Of a stretch of 50,889 bases of DNA, positions 16,966 through 24,754 are shown in pieces (position 1 is the first letter of the stretch; each line of letters starts with the position of its first letter). A program made the translations under genes and the position numbers. The notes under the pieces were generated by a model. The model saw only the letters and a program-made list of their open reading frames with translations, searched no databases and was not told the DNA's origin. This DNA comes from an uncultured Eubacteriales bacterium (GTDB taxonomy: Bacteria; Bacillota; Clostridia; Oscillospirales; Acutalibacteraceae): NCBI GenBank assembly GCA_900316555.1, contig ONDL01000006.1, positions 1 through 50,889 of the forward strand. The letters are read 5' to 3'.

Positions 16966-17092
16966 GTGCCGCGTGTCTTAGTTTGAGTTTTTCCTTTTTG
17001 CGTATACAAAAGCTCCTATGTTTGCTGAATTAATTCCGTTGCACAGCTATTCAACACGATGCTAAAAGGACTGTGATTATGTACAAGGAGTA

Positions 17093-17122
17093 TTGACGTT
17101 AAAAGGGTATTCTTTGTATAAT
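17093..17122 (+). promoter_or_regulatory. Orphan promoter in a decayed region
   Basis: TTGACG, 18 bases, TATAAT on the + strand. No intact gene follows; the next frame in this direction is the truncated fragment at 17426. Apart from this and the two remnants, I see nothing in 16966-17425. Confidence 0.5.
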
Positions 17123-17180
17123 ATTAACAGAGATTATGTATTTCCTCACCCAAAAAAAACGAAACAGGAATTACGTAAAG

Positions 17181-17426
17181 CTAAATATGTTTTTCAGGAG
17201 GCGTTATTAAAGCATTTCTGAACACTTTTCCGTACTGCGCACGGCTCCTGGTCGATAATTCCGAGGTAGAAATCGGATTGATCTGAATTGTGCGCTTTTT
17301 ATCTTTTCCGTCCACCTGTGCGTAAACATAAGTGCTGTTATTATTCTTTATGGCAGTCTTGAGATTATTTTCGTCCGTAGCATAATCGCACTGACTGAGA
17401 TTCAGCCCGTCGCTGTACTTGCCGCA
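17181..17426 (-). pseudogene. Remnant coding segment, family unknown
   Basis: About 82 codons stay open on the minus strand with protein-like composition (GKYSDGLNLSQCDYATD..., QVDGKDKKRTIQINPIS..., ending PPEKHI). No start codon or binding site is present. The frame meets the head of the fragment at 17426 on the other strand, so both appear to be ends of deleted genes joined together. The family is not recognised. Confidence 0.4.
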
Positions 17427-17638
17427 TGGAATCCTATATATGCACCGTGCTGATTTGCATGATCACGCTGAATGTGCTCAACATTCTGGTTTTTGAGAAC
17501 AACCGTATCAAAAAAGAGAAAAAGAAGTATTTTTTTCTTGCCTACTGTTTTATCGGTTTGGCAATAGCCGCCGAATGGCTGGGATACTTGCTGAATGAGC
17601 TTTCAGGTGCGCCGAGCGGGTTAATCATGAGAAAATAA
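17426..17638 (+). pseudogene. N-terminal fragment of a membrane sensor protein
   Basis: The 70 codons read MESYICTVLICMITLNVLNI..., with two membrane helices and the pattern ENNRIKKEKKKYFFLAYCFIGLAIAAEWLG. This resembles the N-terminal membrane part of Firmicute GGDEF-type (diguanylate cyclase) proteins. The frame stops shortly after the second helix and no signalling domain follows. No ribosome binding site precedes the ATG because the DNA upstream belongs to another remnant. The family link is by eye. Confidence 0.4.
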
Positions 17639-17640
17639 AA

Positions 17641-17686
17641 CAATCCTCAGCAGGGCATTAATTTCCTGCTGAGGATTGTTCTTTTG
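17641..17686 (+). terminator. Rho-independent terminator
   Basis: A perfect 14-bp stem CAATCCTCAGCAGG/CCTGCTGAGGATTG is followed by TTCTTTTG, right after the fragment. Confidence 0.88.
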
Positions 17687-17701
17687 TAACAGATATAACG
17701 C

Positions 17702-17733
17702 AAAAAGCCGCCGGAAACTGAATCTCCGACGGC
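17702..17733 (-). terminator. Terminator of the DegV gene
   Basis: On the minus strand GCCGTCGGA/TCCGGCGGC is followed by TTTTTG, 28 bases after the stop codon. Confidence 0.8.
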
Positions 17734-17761
17734 TTGATACACATGAATATCGACGCTTCTC

Positions 17762-18646
17762 TTATTCGGGCGTTCTTCCGCCGCAGAAATAAAAGATGGT
17801 AAGCAGTCCCGGACCGCAGTGCGCGCCTATGACTACGCCGAGAGAAGTGATTTCGATTTTGCCGATCATCGGGAACTCAGAACGGATCGCGGAGCTCACA
17901 AGTTCGGCGTCGCTGAGGCAGTCGGCGTGAAGAATGTGTATCTCTGCTCCCGTGCAGTCAATCGCGCGCAGGTCGCGGAGTACGCAGTCTGTGATGTACT
18001 TAAGGGCATTTTTTCTGCCGCGGATCTTCTTCGCGACTTCGAGCGTGCCTTTGTCGGGAACGTACAGCACGGGCTTGATGTTCAGAATCGAGCCTACCAG
18101 CGCCGATGCGTTTGACACGCGTCCGCCTGCCTTAAGATAATTGAGGTCGTCAACGGTAAAGCGGTGGGCTATTTTCAGCTTGTTCGCCTCTCCCCACGCG
18201 ATCACGTCGTCAAAGCTCATGCCTTCTTCCATCCGGCTGACCATATTCTGAACGAGCATTCCCAGACCGCCTGAGATGCACAGCGTATCCATGACGTAAA
18301 GCGTCTGTGTGGGATATTCAGCGCGTACCTGTTCGGCGGCGTTCAGCGCGTTTTTGTAGGAAACGGACATCTTCTCCGACATATCGAGAAAAATAACGTC
18401 CTTGCCTGTTTCCATCAGCTTTCTGAAAAAGTCGCAGTACATGACCTCGTTGATCATAGACGTCTTGAGGATATCGCCCTTCCTCATTCCCGCGTAAACC
18501 GCGGCGCGGCTTTCCTCGCGGCAGTCGTCCTCGTACAGAACGCTGCCGACCGTGTATGTGTAGGGAATAAACGGAACGCCGTGTTCGTCGAGCCAGTCAC
18601 GTGTCAGATCAGAGGTTGACGACGTCGCTATAATGTAGTCTGCCAT
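17762..18646 (-). CDS. DegV family fatty-acid-binding protein
   Basis: The 294-residue protein has the DegV fold. Markers are IIATSSTSDLTRDWLDEHGVPFIPYT at the N-terminus, GDILKTSMIN (the Thr/Ser that contacts the carboxylate), IFLDMSEKMSVSYKNA, DTLCISGGLGMLV, and the C-terminal GAHCGPG loop. DegV/FakB proteins hold fatty acids for phosphorylation by FakA; no FakA gene is in the window. AAAAGGAG precedes the ATG. Confidence 0.92.
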   Translation of the reverse strand: MADYIIATSSTSDLTRDWLDEHGVPFIPYTYTVGSVLYEDDCREESRAAVYAGMRKGDILKTSMINEVMYCDFFRKLMETGKDVIFLDMSEKMSVSYKNALNAAEQVRAEYPTQTLYVMDTLCISGGLGMLVQNMVSRMEEGMSFDDVIAWGEANKLKIAHRFTVDDLNYLKAGGRVSNASALVGSILNIKPVLYVPDKGTLEVAKKIRGRKNALKYITDCVLRDLRAIDCTGAEIHILHADCLSDAELVSSAIRSEFPMIGKIEITSLGVVIGAHCGPGLLTIFYFCGGRTPE

Positions 18647-18749
18647 TTTGCACTCCTTTTCCGAGTCACAATACCTGAATATTATAACTCATATGATATT
18701 TTCTTGCTTTCGGTCACTTTCGCGTTATTGCACAAAAAATCTCTGATTT

Positions 18750-18779
18750 GAGTTTATCATAAACTCAGACTTAAGTCAA
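18750..18779 (-). promoter_or_regulatory. DegV promoter with overlapping dyad
   Basis: On the minus strand: TTGACT, 17 bases, TAAACT. The perfect dyad GAGTTTA-TGA-TAAACTC (18750-18766) includes the -10 box and suggests a repressor site, possibly a fatty-acid regulator; that last point is inference. Confidence 0.6.
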
Positions 18780-18821
18780 TATCAGCAGCTTCGGAATATT
18801 AAAACTTTATCAAGTGCGGCA

Positions 18822-18862
18822 AAACAAAAAGCCCGTAACCGCCTTGTCAGGGGCAGTTACGG
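18822..18862 (-). terminator. Terminator of the potassium uptake operon
   Basis: On the minus strand CCGTAACTGCC pairs with GGCGGTTACGG and is followed by GCTTTTTGTTTT. Confidence 0.8.
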
Positions 18863-18879
18863 ACTGTATGATAATTTAG

Positions 18880-19530
18880 TTATCTCCTGTAATTCAACGC
18901 CTTCTGGATATCCTTAAGCTCTCCGAGGACGAAAGCGATGTCGGCGGGCTGAATAACAGTGTTGGCGTCGGGGATCATTACCTTGTCTCCGCGCTTCATA
19001 GTCAGGATATTGATATTGAATCTCTTTCTGACGTCAACCTGAACGATAGATTTGCCGTACCAGTCCTTCGGCACCTCAAGCTCGTAGATATAATAGTCCT
19101 TCTCAAGGTGGAACAGGTCAAGAATATTGTCAGACGCGTATTTGGTGGCGATGCGGTGCGCCATCTGCTTTTCGGGGTAAACGACCTCGTCGGCGCCGTT
19201 GCGGAGCAAAAACTTCATCTGTACGTCGTTCGTGGCGCGCGAAATTACCCTTTTCGCTCCAAGCTCGCTGAGAAGAGAAGTGGTTTCCAGCGAGGTCTGG
19301 AAGTGTCTGCCGAGGGTGACAAAGCAGACGTCAAAATTATCAATGCCCAGGGTGCGGAGAAAATCCTCGTTTGTGCCGTCTCCGATCTTCGCGTCGGTCA
19401 CATAAGGCAGGATATCGTTGATGCTGTCCTCGTCGATATCTATCGCCATTACTTCACAGTGAAGCTCTTCCATTCTCTGCGCGATATGGGTTCCGAATTG
19501 TCCCGCGCCTATAACTAAAACTGATTTCAT
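18880..19530 (-). CDS. ktrA: Potassium uptake regulatory subunit KtrA/TrkA
   Basis: The 216-residue protein has an RCK-N Rossmann domain (VLVIGAGQFGTHIA, acidic ligand AIDIDED) and an RCK-C domain from about residue 135. It forms the cytoplasmic gating ring of a Ktr-type K+ channel and binds nucleotides (ATP/ADP/NADH) and often c-di-AMP at the RCK-C domain. It follows ktrB by 12 bases, so the two subunits are co-expressed. Single RCK unit and length match KtrA rather than the doubled TrkA. Confidence 0.92.
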   Translation of the reverse strand: MKSVLVIGAGQFGTHIAQRMEELHCEVMAIDIDEDSINDILPYVTDAKIGDGTNEDFLRTLGIDNFDVCFVTLGRHFQTSLETTSLLSELGAKRVISRATNDVQMKFLLRNGADEVVYPEKQMAHRIATKYASDNILDLFHLEKDYYIYELEVPKDWYGKSIVQVDVRKRFNINILTMKRGDKVMIPDANTVIQPADIAFVLGELKDIQKALNYRR

Positions 19531-19542
19531 TTTGATTCTCCT

Positions 19543-20886
19543 TTAACCGATTGATATTTTTTCGAGCGGCAGACGGGAATTCGTACTGCCCGATGACGGC
19601 ACCGCCGCGTAAATCAGCGTCAGTCCTCCGACTCTGCCGAAGAACATCAGCACCATTAGTATTGCCTTTGACAGCATTGAGAGCTTTGTTGTTATTCCGA
19701 GCGTCAGGCCGACCGTTCCGATACCGGAGCTCGTCTCAAAAAGGCAGGTCAGCAGCGGAAGATTATCGACCCTGCTGATGATAACGCCGCTTATGAACGC
19801 CAGCGACAGATACATGAACAGTACCGCGCCCGCGTTGCGGACGATATCGTCTCCGATTCTTCTTTTGAATGCCTGAACGTCCTTTCTCCTGCTGAATACC
19901 GTGATCGCCGCCAGGAACACGACAGCAAAGGTAACGGTTTTCATACCGCCCGCGGTCGAACCCGGCGAGCCGCCTATCAGCATGAGGATTATCATGACCG
20001 CTACGCCCGATTCGTTCATCTGCGACAGATCCTGCGAGTTGAAGCCCGCCGTCCTTGTCGTTACGGATTGGAAAAACGAGCTTATGATTCTTTCCGGCAT
20101 ATTCAGATTGCCGTATTCGGTAAAGAAGAACAACACAGCCGGCAGCACAATCAGCAGCAGCGTGGAAAACAGCACAATCTTGCTCTGGAGAGAATATCTC
20201 TTGAAGCGGTATTTGTTGGCTTTTATATCGCCCCATACGAGGAAGCCGATACCGCCTGAGATGATCAGCAGCATTATGATGCAGTTGAGGTAGATATTGT
20301 CGCCGTAGGTCGTCAGAGAAGAAAACTGCTCACGCGTTCCCATAAGGTCAAAGCCCGCGTTGCAGAACGCCGAGATCGAATGGAACAGAGAATACCAGAT
20401 ACCCTTGAGGATTCCGAAATCCTTGCAGAATACCGGCAAAAGCAGCAGCGCGCCGATAAGCTCGATAAGCACGGTCGTTTTCAGGATAAAGCCTGTGAGA
20501 CGCACCATTCCTCCGACATGCGGAGCCGCTATGGAATCCTGCATGGTGCTTCTGTGCCAAAGGCCTATCTTCATGCCCGACGCGCGCATTACAGCCATTC
20601 CGATCGTGATAACGCCCATTCCGCCGATCTGGATAAGCGTGATGATAACGCACTGTCCGAAGAACGACCAGTATGTAGCCGTATCGTGTACGATCAGCCC
20701 CGTTACGCAGGTCGCTGAGGTCGCGGTGAACAGCGCTTCGGGAAACGGAGTGAATACGTGCTGCGCGGAAGAAATCGGAAGCATCAGCAGCAGAGTTCCT
20801 GCCATTATAAGCCCGAAGAAGCTCATGATAATAACCTGGAAGGAGCTGAGGCCTCTTCGTTTTTTACGTTTTTTCAATTCAGCCAT
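19543..20886 (-). CDS. ktrB: Potassium uptake channel subunit KtrB/TrkH family
   Basis: The 447-residue protein carries four pore repeats with selectivity-filter glycines: ATSATCVTGL, SISAFCNAGFD, TTRTAGFN and ETSSGIGTVGL. It imports K+ together with KtrA. I start at 20886 (MAELKKRKK) because AGAGGAATAAAA lies before it; the upstream ATG five codons earlier overlaps this site. Confidence 0.92.
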   Translation of the reverse strand: MAELKKRKKRRGLSSFQVIIMSFFGLIMAGTLLLMLPISSAQHVFTPFPEALFTATSATCVTGLIVHDTATYWSFFGQCVIITLIQIGGMGVITIGMAVMRASGMKIGLWHRSTMQDSIAAPHVGGMVRLTGFILKTTVLIELIGALLLLPVFCKDFGILKGIWYSLFHSISAFCNAGFDLMGTREQFSSLTTYGDNIYLNCIIMLLIISGGIGFLVWGDIKANKYRFKRYSLQSKIVLFSTLLLIVLPAVLFFFTEYGNLNMPERIISSFFQSVTTRTAGFNSQDLSQMNESGVAVMIILMLIGGSPGSTAGGMKTVTFAVVFLAAITVFSRRKDVQAFKRRIGDDIVRNAGAVLFMYLSLAFISGVIISRVDNLPLLTCLFETSSGIGTVGLTLGITTKLSMLSKAILMVLMFFGRVGGLTLIYAAVPSSGSTNSRLPLEKISIG

Positions 20887-20916
20887 TTTTATTCCTCTCA
20901 TAAGGTCGTCACAAAG

Positions 20917-20939
20917 GGCAGCTCCGTTTCGGAGACGCC
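20917..20939 (-). promoter_or_regulatory. Hairpin in the ktrBA leader
   Basis: The ktrBA transcript has a leader of about 95 bases with a hairpin, GGC/GCC outside and CTCCG/CGGAG inside closing an AAA loop, shortly before the ribosome binding site. It does not match a riboswitch I know, including the c-di-AMP (ydaO) type. Confidence 0.4.
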
Positions 20940-20987
20940 GTTTATGCCATTGACTTTATTCAAATACTTATAGTACCAATCAGGTAT

Positions 20988-21016
20988 ATAATAACACACT
21001 TTTTTTCAAATCTCAA
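20988..21016 (-). promoter_or_regulatory. Promoter of ktrBA
   Basis: On the minus strand: TTGAGA, 17 bases, TATTAT. Confidence 0.6.
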
Positions 21017-21069
21017 TACGTATTTCATACCGAAAAAAATATTCATTTTCCGCCGTGTTTAAAGCCGCA

Positions 21070-21097
21070 GCAGTACCACCCTAAAGGGTGGTACTGC
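21070..21097 (-). terminator. Perfect 12-bp hairpin at the end of the clpP-like operon
   Basis: GCAGTACCACCC-TAAA-GGGTGGTACTGC is a perfect dyad starting right after the clpP-like stop codon. Downstream on the minus strand there is only GGCTTTAAAC, so the U-run is poor. It may be a terminator, an RNA-stabilising hairpin, or mark the edge of the cassette. Confidence 0.55.
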
Positions 21098-21098
21098 G

Positions 21099-21671
21099 TC
21101 AACCCGAATATTCACCCGTCGCCAGCCCGAATTTCAGTGCCTCCTTCAGGTCAAAATAGCTGTCGCGCTTTGTCACTCTGCGGACGTCCTTGAGCGGCTT
21201 GCCCGTGACGTCGGAGATGATTCCGCAGAGGACCTGCTGAGTTTCGCGGAGCATGGAGAGCTGTTCATCGATCTCATCGGGCTTCATGCCGCTGAACGTG
21301 TTATGAGTGCTCGGATCGTGAATCATGACCTTTGTATGCGAGAGCATCTCACGCTTGGTTCCGCAGAGGAACAGGATAGCTCCCATGCTCGCCGCGAGAC
21401 CAGTACAGACGGTCCTGACAGGCGATTTCATCGTCCTGATGTAGTCGACAACGGCAAGGCCGCTGAGACACTCTCCGCCGGGTGAATTGATGAACAGGGT
21501 GATCTCTTCACCCGTATCGGTCTGCTCGAGATACATCAGCTGCTGCAGCAGAGAGTTCATGCTCGCTGCGTCTACCTGCTCCGTGAGGAACAGCATGCGC
21601 TTCTTAAGAAGCGCGTCGCTGATCGGGTATACCACCGTTCCGTTTGCGGTTTCTCTGATAATATTTGCCAT
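21099..21671 (-). CDS. ClpP-like serine protease, cassette-encoded
   Basis: The 190-residue protein has the ClpP fold with the full triad: Ser in GLAASMGAILFLCG, His in VMIHDPS, Asp in TKRDSYFDLKEALKFGL. It also keeps the substrate strand FINSPGGECLSGLAVVDY. ClpP normally degrades proteins delivered by a Clp ATPase, but no such ATPase is nearby. Its ATG overlaps the stop of the VirD4-like ATPase as TAATG, so translation is coupled. Divergent ClpP-type proteases are also known as phage prohead proteases; no other phage gene is seen. Confidence 0.88.
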   Translation of the reverse strand: MANIIRETANGTVVYPISDALLKKRMLFLTEQVDAASMNSLLQQLMYLEQTDTGEEITLFINSPGGECLSGLAVVDYIRTMKSPVRTVCTGLAASMGAILFLCGTKREMLSHTKVMIHDPSTHNTFSGMKPDEIDEQLSMLRETQQVLCGIISDVTGKPLKDVRRVTKRDSYFDLKEALKFGLATGEYSG

Positions 21672-22972
21672 TATTCATACATCCTTTCTTCGAAATTATC
21701 AGTGCACACGTCACGGCACGGAGCGGAAGGCTCCGCATCGCAACGGCTGTAGTTTATGTGTGTTGTGATGTCGTATTTGACCACCTTTCTGGCAGGCGTG
21801 CCCCTGACGAAGAGGTAGCACTCGCCCAAAGGCATATTGAGCAGCGCGCTCGCAGGCTTGTTCGCCCTTTGAGCAAAGAGCTGCGCTGTATGGATATCCT
21901 GCACTCCGAGCACAAGCTGCTGGTCGCAGTTGCCGATGATGGTGGACGCCCGTGCCGTGCCGTACAGCGCCTCAAGCTGAGCTACGGACTGCAGGATAAC
22001 GCTGACATAGATCTCACGGCTGCGGATATTGCTGCTGATTTTGTCAAAATCGGGAATATAGACATTTGTGGCAAAATCATCAAGGTACAGCCTTACAGGT
22101 ACGGCAAGCCGTCCGCCGATACTGCGGTCAGCCGCTGCAATCAATCCCTGCAGAGCCTGCGTCCAGAACAGGTTGACCAGCCTGTCCTGAGAGCGGTCGG
22201 TGTCGCTGACCGTCAGGAACAGCGCGATCTTACGGTCACTGAACGCCGAGAAATCCACCTGCGGAGTTCTGCTGTACATATCGACCGCTTCTCTGAAATC
22301 AAACGAGCTCAGATTGGTAGCGGCAATGCCGAGCACGCTCGCAGTCATCTTGTCAGCTTCGGCCATGACGCAGAACTCACGGTACCGCCTGACAGCAAAG
22401 CTGTTGGGACAGAGCAGCTCATGCTCGTTCATCATCTGGTCGTAGCGTCTGATGCCTGTCTCGGCAATGACCCGGTTGACGTATTCGAGTGTATGCTCCT
22501 CCTCGGGAAGCGCCTCGAGCACATAGGCGATGACACTCGAAACGTACATTCTCGCGGCAACGTCCCAGAACGGTTCCTTTTCGCTCATCGACCTGATGAC
22601 GATCTCGCATACGCGGAGAATGTCCTTCTGGTCATACTCAGCTCTGACAGGGTCATACCTGATATAGCTGAGCGGATTGTAGCCGACATTGCCCTTCATA
22701 TTGACAAAGTCGAGATGCCAGACCTCGTAGCCGTTCGCCCGCAGCAGCGGTGCAGTCTCGCGGTACAGCGTACCCTTGGCGTCGGATACGATCATATTGG
22801 TATTCGCCTGCATAATGTTCGGCTTGACATAGGAACGGGTCTTTCCAGCTCCCGAAGGGCCGACCACAAGGACGTTATTGTTGATGCCGGTCTCCCATGT
22901 ATCATTGCTGATGAACGTATCCTTCGCCAGGATACTTGATGACTTATATTGAATGCGCTTCTTATCAGTCAT
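21671..22972 (-). CDS. VirD4/TraG-type conjugative ATPase without membrane segments
   Basis: The 433-residue protein matches type IV coupling proteins of the Firmicute (CD1115-like) branch: Walker A VVGPSGAGKT, SDAKGTLYRETAPLLRANGY, NPLSYI, EPFWDVAARMYVSSVIAY, and YIPDFDKISSNIRSREI with LQSVAQLEALYG and IIGNCDQQL. The Walker B reads LYLDDFA, with Asp where most have Glu. The usual N-terminal membrane helices are missing: the protein starts about 40 residues before Walker A. I start at 22972 because AAAGGAGTGATAATA precedes this ATG. Coupling proteins pump DNA-protein complexes, but no relaxase or channel gene is present. Confidence 0.87.
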   Translation of the reverse strand: MTDKKRIQYKSSSILAKDTFISNDTWETGINNNVLVVGPSGAGKTRSYVKPNIMQANTNMIVSDAKGTLYRETAPLLRANGYEVWHLDFVNMKGNVGYNPLSYIRYDPVRAEYDQKDILRVCEIVIRSMSEKEPFWDVAARMYVSSVIAYVLEALPEEEHTLEYVNRVIAETGIRRYDQMMNEHELLCPNSFAVRRYREFCVMAEADKMTASVLGIAATNLSSFDFREAVDMYSRTPQVDFSAFSDRKIALFLTVSDTDRSQDRLVNLFWTQALQGLIAAADRSIGGRLAVPVRLYLDDFATNVYIPDFDKISSNIRSREIYVSVILQSVAQLEALYGTARASTIIGNCDQQLVLGVQDIHTAQLFAQRANKPASALLNMPLGECYLFVRGTPARKVVKYDITTHINYSRCDAEPSAPCRDVCTDNFEERMYE

Positions 22973-23711
22973 TATTATCACTCCTTTGATTATCATTATT
23001 GTGAAGTCGCTTATTCAAAACAGCTATCGGAATTGCGAGCAATTCATATGCCAGCTGATAACTGCGGCGGTGGTTCTCGTTATCGAACAGCTCCCACCAG
23101 AGCCCTTTCATAGGATCATTGATACAGAACAGCATCTCTTCCTGATCCTCATCTTCATCCGGATCGAAGTTCGGATTGTACTCAATAATGTAGTTCTGAC
23201 GGACTTTTACAATCCTTTCATCGTTGTCCGTCATCGCAAGCATCGTATCGAAGTATTCCTCAAAGGTAAACATACGGTAATAGTAAAAGCCGCGCGCTTT
23301 CTTCACGTCGTCCAGCTGAAACAGGATATCGTTCCAGAACCGGACGTCAAATCTGCTTCTGCAGTACGCGCGCATCTTTACCCTGTGGTTACTGATATCT
23401 TGTTCGATACGCATCGATTCCTTAATCGGCAGCGTCAGAGCGTCAATGAGCCGGCCGACAGAAAGAGGATCGTTGTCGCGGTACCTCTTAACGGCGCACT
23501 CCGCAATATCTCCATACGTCAGTTCGGCGAACACCTCCCGCCGTTTCACGTCATCTGTCACCGTTTCAAACAGTACTTTATAGTAATCGGGAAAGATGTC
23601 CGAAAGACGCATGTCGCACAGTTCACGGAGAATCTGCTGCCGGGCTTCGGGATTGCAGAACGTCTTATCCTTAGACGCCTGCAATCTCTCTGCAAATCTG
23701 AACTTATCCAT
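22965..23711 (-). CDS. Unknown protein of the VirD4/ClpP operon
   Basis: The 248-residue soluble protein is mainly helical and charged (MDKFRFAERLQASKDKTF..., FWNDILFQLDDVKKARGFYYY, an acidic NFDPDEDEDQEE stretch near residue 200). It overlaps the ATPase start by eight bases and its own start overlaps the previous stop, so it is translated as part of a tight operon. No family recognised. Confidence 0.75.
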   Translation of the reverse strand: MDKFRFAERLQASKDKTFCNPEARQQILRELCDMRLSDIFPDYYKVLFETVTDDVKRREVFAELTYGDIAECAVKRYRDNDPLSVGRLIDALTLPIKESMRIEQDISNHRVKMRAYCRSRFDVRFWNDILFQLDDVKKARGFYYYRMFTFEEYFDTMLAMTDNDERIVKVRQNYIIEYNPNFDPDEDEDQEEMLFCINDPMKGLWWELFDNENHRRSYQLAYELLAIPIAVLNKRLHNNDNQRSDNND

Positions 23712-24192
23712 TCTGCTCCTCCTTTCTCTCAGCTTCCTCAGCTTTCAGCATAGTACTGATCTCCTCGTGCGTCATATAGACGTCGAGGTCATCAGACGGA
23801 AGCTCAAGAGTGAAGTCGATGACTTCCTCGTGATCGATATTCGCATCAAAGCGTTCGCAGCAGTTCCGGAATGCCTCAAATATCGGCATGGGACACTCAC
23901 CCTGAATAACCATGTACTGCTTGTACCTGCGGTAGTAACCAATCAGGAAGTTTGCCGCACAGATGTAGAATTCCTCCTTGTTATCAGGGTAGTTATCGGG
24001 TTCGTACATCAGTACATCGGCAATCGCATCAAGCGTATGGTTAAGCGAGCCGATAAGATATGTAACCATGTCCGCAGGATTGCCCTTGAGCGTTACATGG
24101 AGCTCTCCGTCTTCGACCTTGCCGCTGACGAATGTCTGTCCGGCAGAGCTGACTTCACTGATGATTTCATTTGTGTTTGAATTATTGTTCAT
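23704..24192 (-). CDS. Unknown first protein of the VirD4/ClpP operon
   Basis: The 162-residue protein has an Asn/Ser-rich start, a beta-hairpin-like part (TFVSGKVEDGELHVTLKG), a helical core of about 80 residues and an acidic C-terminus. A helical core preceded by DGELHVTLKGN and IGSLNHTLDAIADVL is reminiscent of small mobile-element accessory proteins, but I cannot name it. Start at 24192 is set by AGAAAGG; a longer frame upstream has no site. Confidence 0.7.
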   Translation of the reverse strand: MNNNSNTNEIISEVSSAGQTFVSGKVEDGELHVTLKGNPADMVTYLIGSLNHTLDAIADVLMYEPDNYPDNKEEFYICAANFLIGYYRRYKQYMVIQGECPMPIFEAFRNCCERFDANIDHEEVIDFTLELPSDDLDVYMTHEEISTMLKAEEAERKEEQNG

Positions 24193-24206
24193 ATTATTTT
24201 TCCTTT

Positions 24207-24244
24207 CTAAAGTAAAATTTAGATTACATTTTTTATTTGTAATC
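24207..24244 (-). promoter_or_regulatory. Inverted repeats before the VirD4/ClpP operon
   Basis: GATTACA-N9-TGTAATC (24222-24244) is a perfect 7-bp dyad; next to it CTAAA...TTTAG (24207-24222) forms a second. They lie 15-50 bases before the first start codon. A clear -35/-10 pair is not visible here, so these are candidate operators only. Confidence 0.5.
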
Positions 24245-24343
24245 AATGGTTCACTCGAGTGCGCAGCACTATTTAAAAATTTAACATCAGGCAGTAACCG
24301 ACCAAGTTGAAGCTTCGCAGAGAGTTATCTCAGAGAGTCGGTG

Positions 24344-24391
24344 TAAAAAAAACTTAGCGGGCAGGCGTCCCTGTATAGACGTCTGCCCGCT
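24344..24391 (-). terminator. Terminator of the helicase/initiator operon
   Basis: On the minus strand AGCGGGCAGACGTC pairs with GACGCCTGCCCGCT (one G-U) and is followed by TTTTTTTT. It separates the two operons of the cassette. Confidence 0.88.
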
Positions 24392-24754
24392 TGTAATGAT
24401 CAAGAATTCAAATTGTCATGTTATCATGCGCGTAGCGCTTTTTTGTGTTTTTTATTTTTCTTGTAAATCCTATAGTACTTACAATACATAAAAAACATAT
24501 AAAGCCGAAAACCCGCTGTTTTTCTGTGTTAATGCGCACTGTTTTTTATAATTTCCTGATCGGATTTCTATTTTTCCTTTCGGTTTATCCGTTTATCCTT
24601 TGAGTTATACATGTTATTTCTTAATAAAATACTATTTTCTTGGAAATCTGCATTATTCTCCTAATTCGAAATCCTTATTATCCTATTTTGCCAGAAATTT
24701 TATCTGTTATTATGCGGCATTTATCCTATAATTTAATATAGTTATCCCAGCTTG
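24392..24754. other. AT-rich gene-free tract, candidate replication origin
   Basis: No gene is visible. The stretch is visibly AT-rich and contains five TTATCC motifs between 24585 and 24747. Together with the neighbouring initiator-like gene this is the layout of an iteron origin, but the role is inferred. Confidence 0.4.
24585..24747 (+). repeat. Five TTATCC motifs (iteron-like)
   Basis: TTATCC occurs at 24585, 24593, 24678, 24721 and 24742, all in the same orientation. The same core sits inside the three ATTATCCTT boxes at the promoter of the helicase operon. Spacing is irregular, unlike classical iterons. Confidence 0.5.

Noticed and set aside
21099..21671. Housekeeping clpP of the chromosome
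   Set aside because: It is coupled to a conjugation-type ATPase and is not next to clpX or tig; the sequence is divergent although the triad is intact.
21665..22939. Long + strand reading frame (424 codons) opposite the VirD4-like ATPase gene
   Set aside because: Its protein has no recognisable motif and no binding site, while the minus strand gives a full conserved ATPase; it is an antisense shadow.
22953..23753. + strand frame of 266 codons over the unknown cassette gene
   Set aside because: The minus strand frame has correct overlaps and binding sites with its operon neighbours; the + frame has neither.
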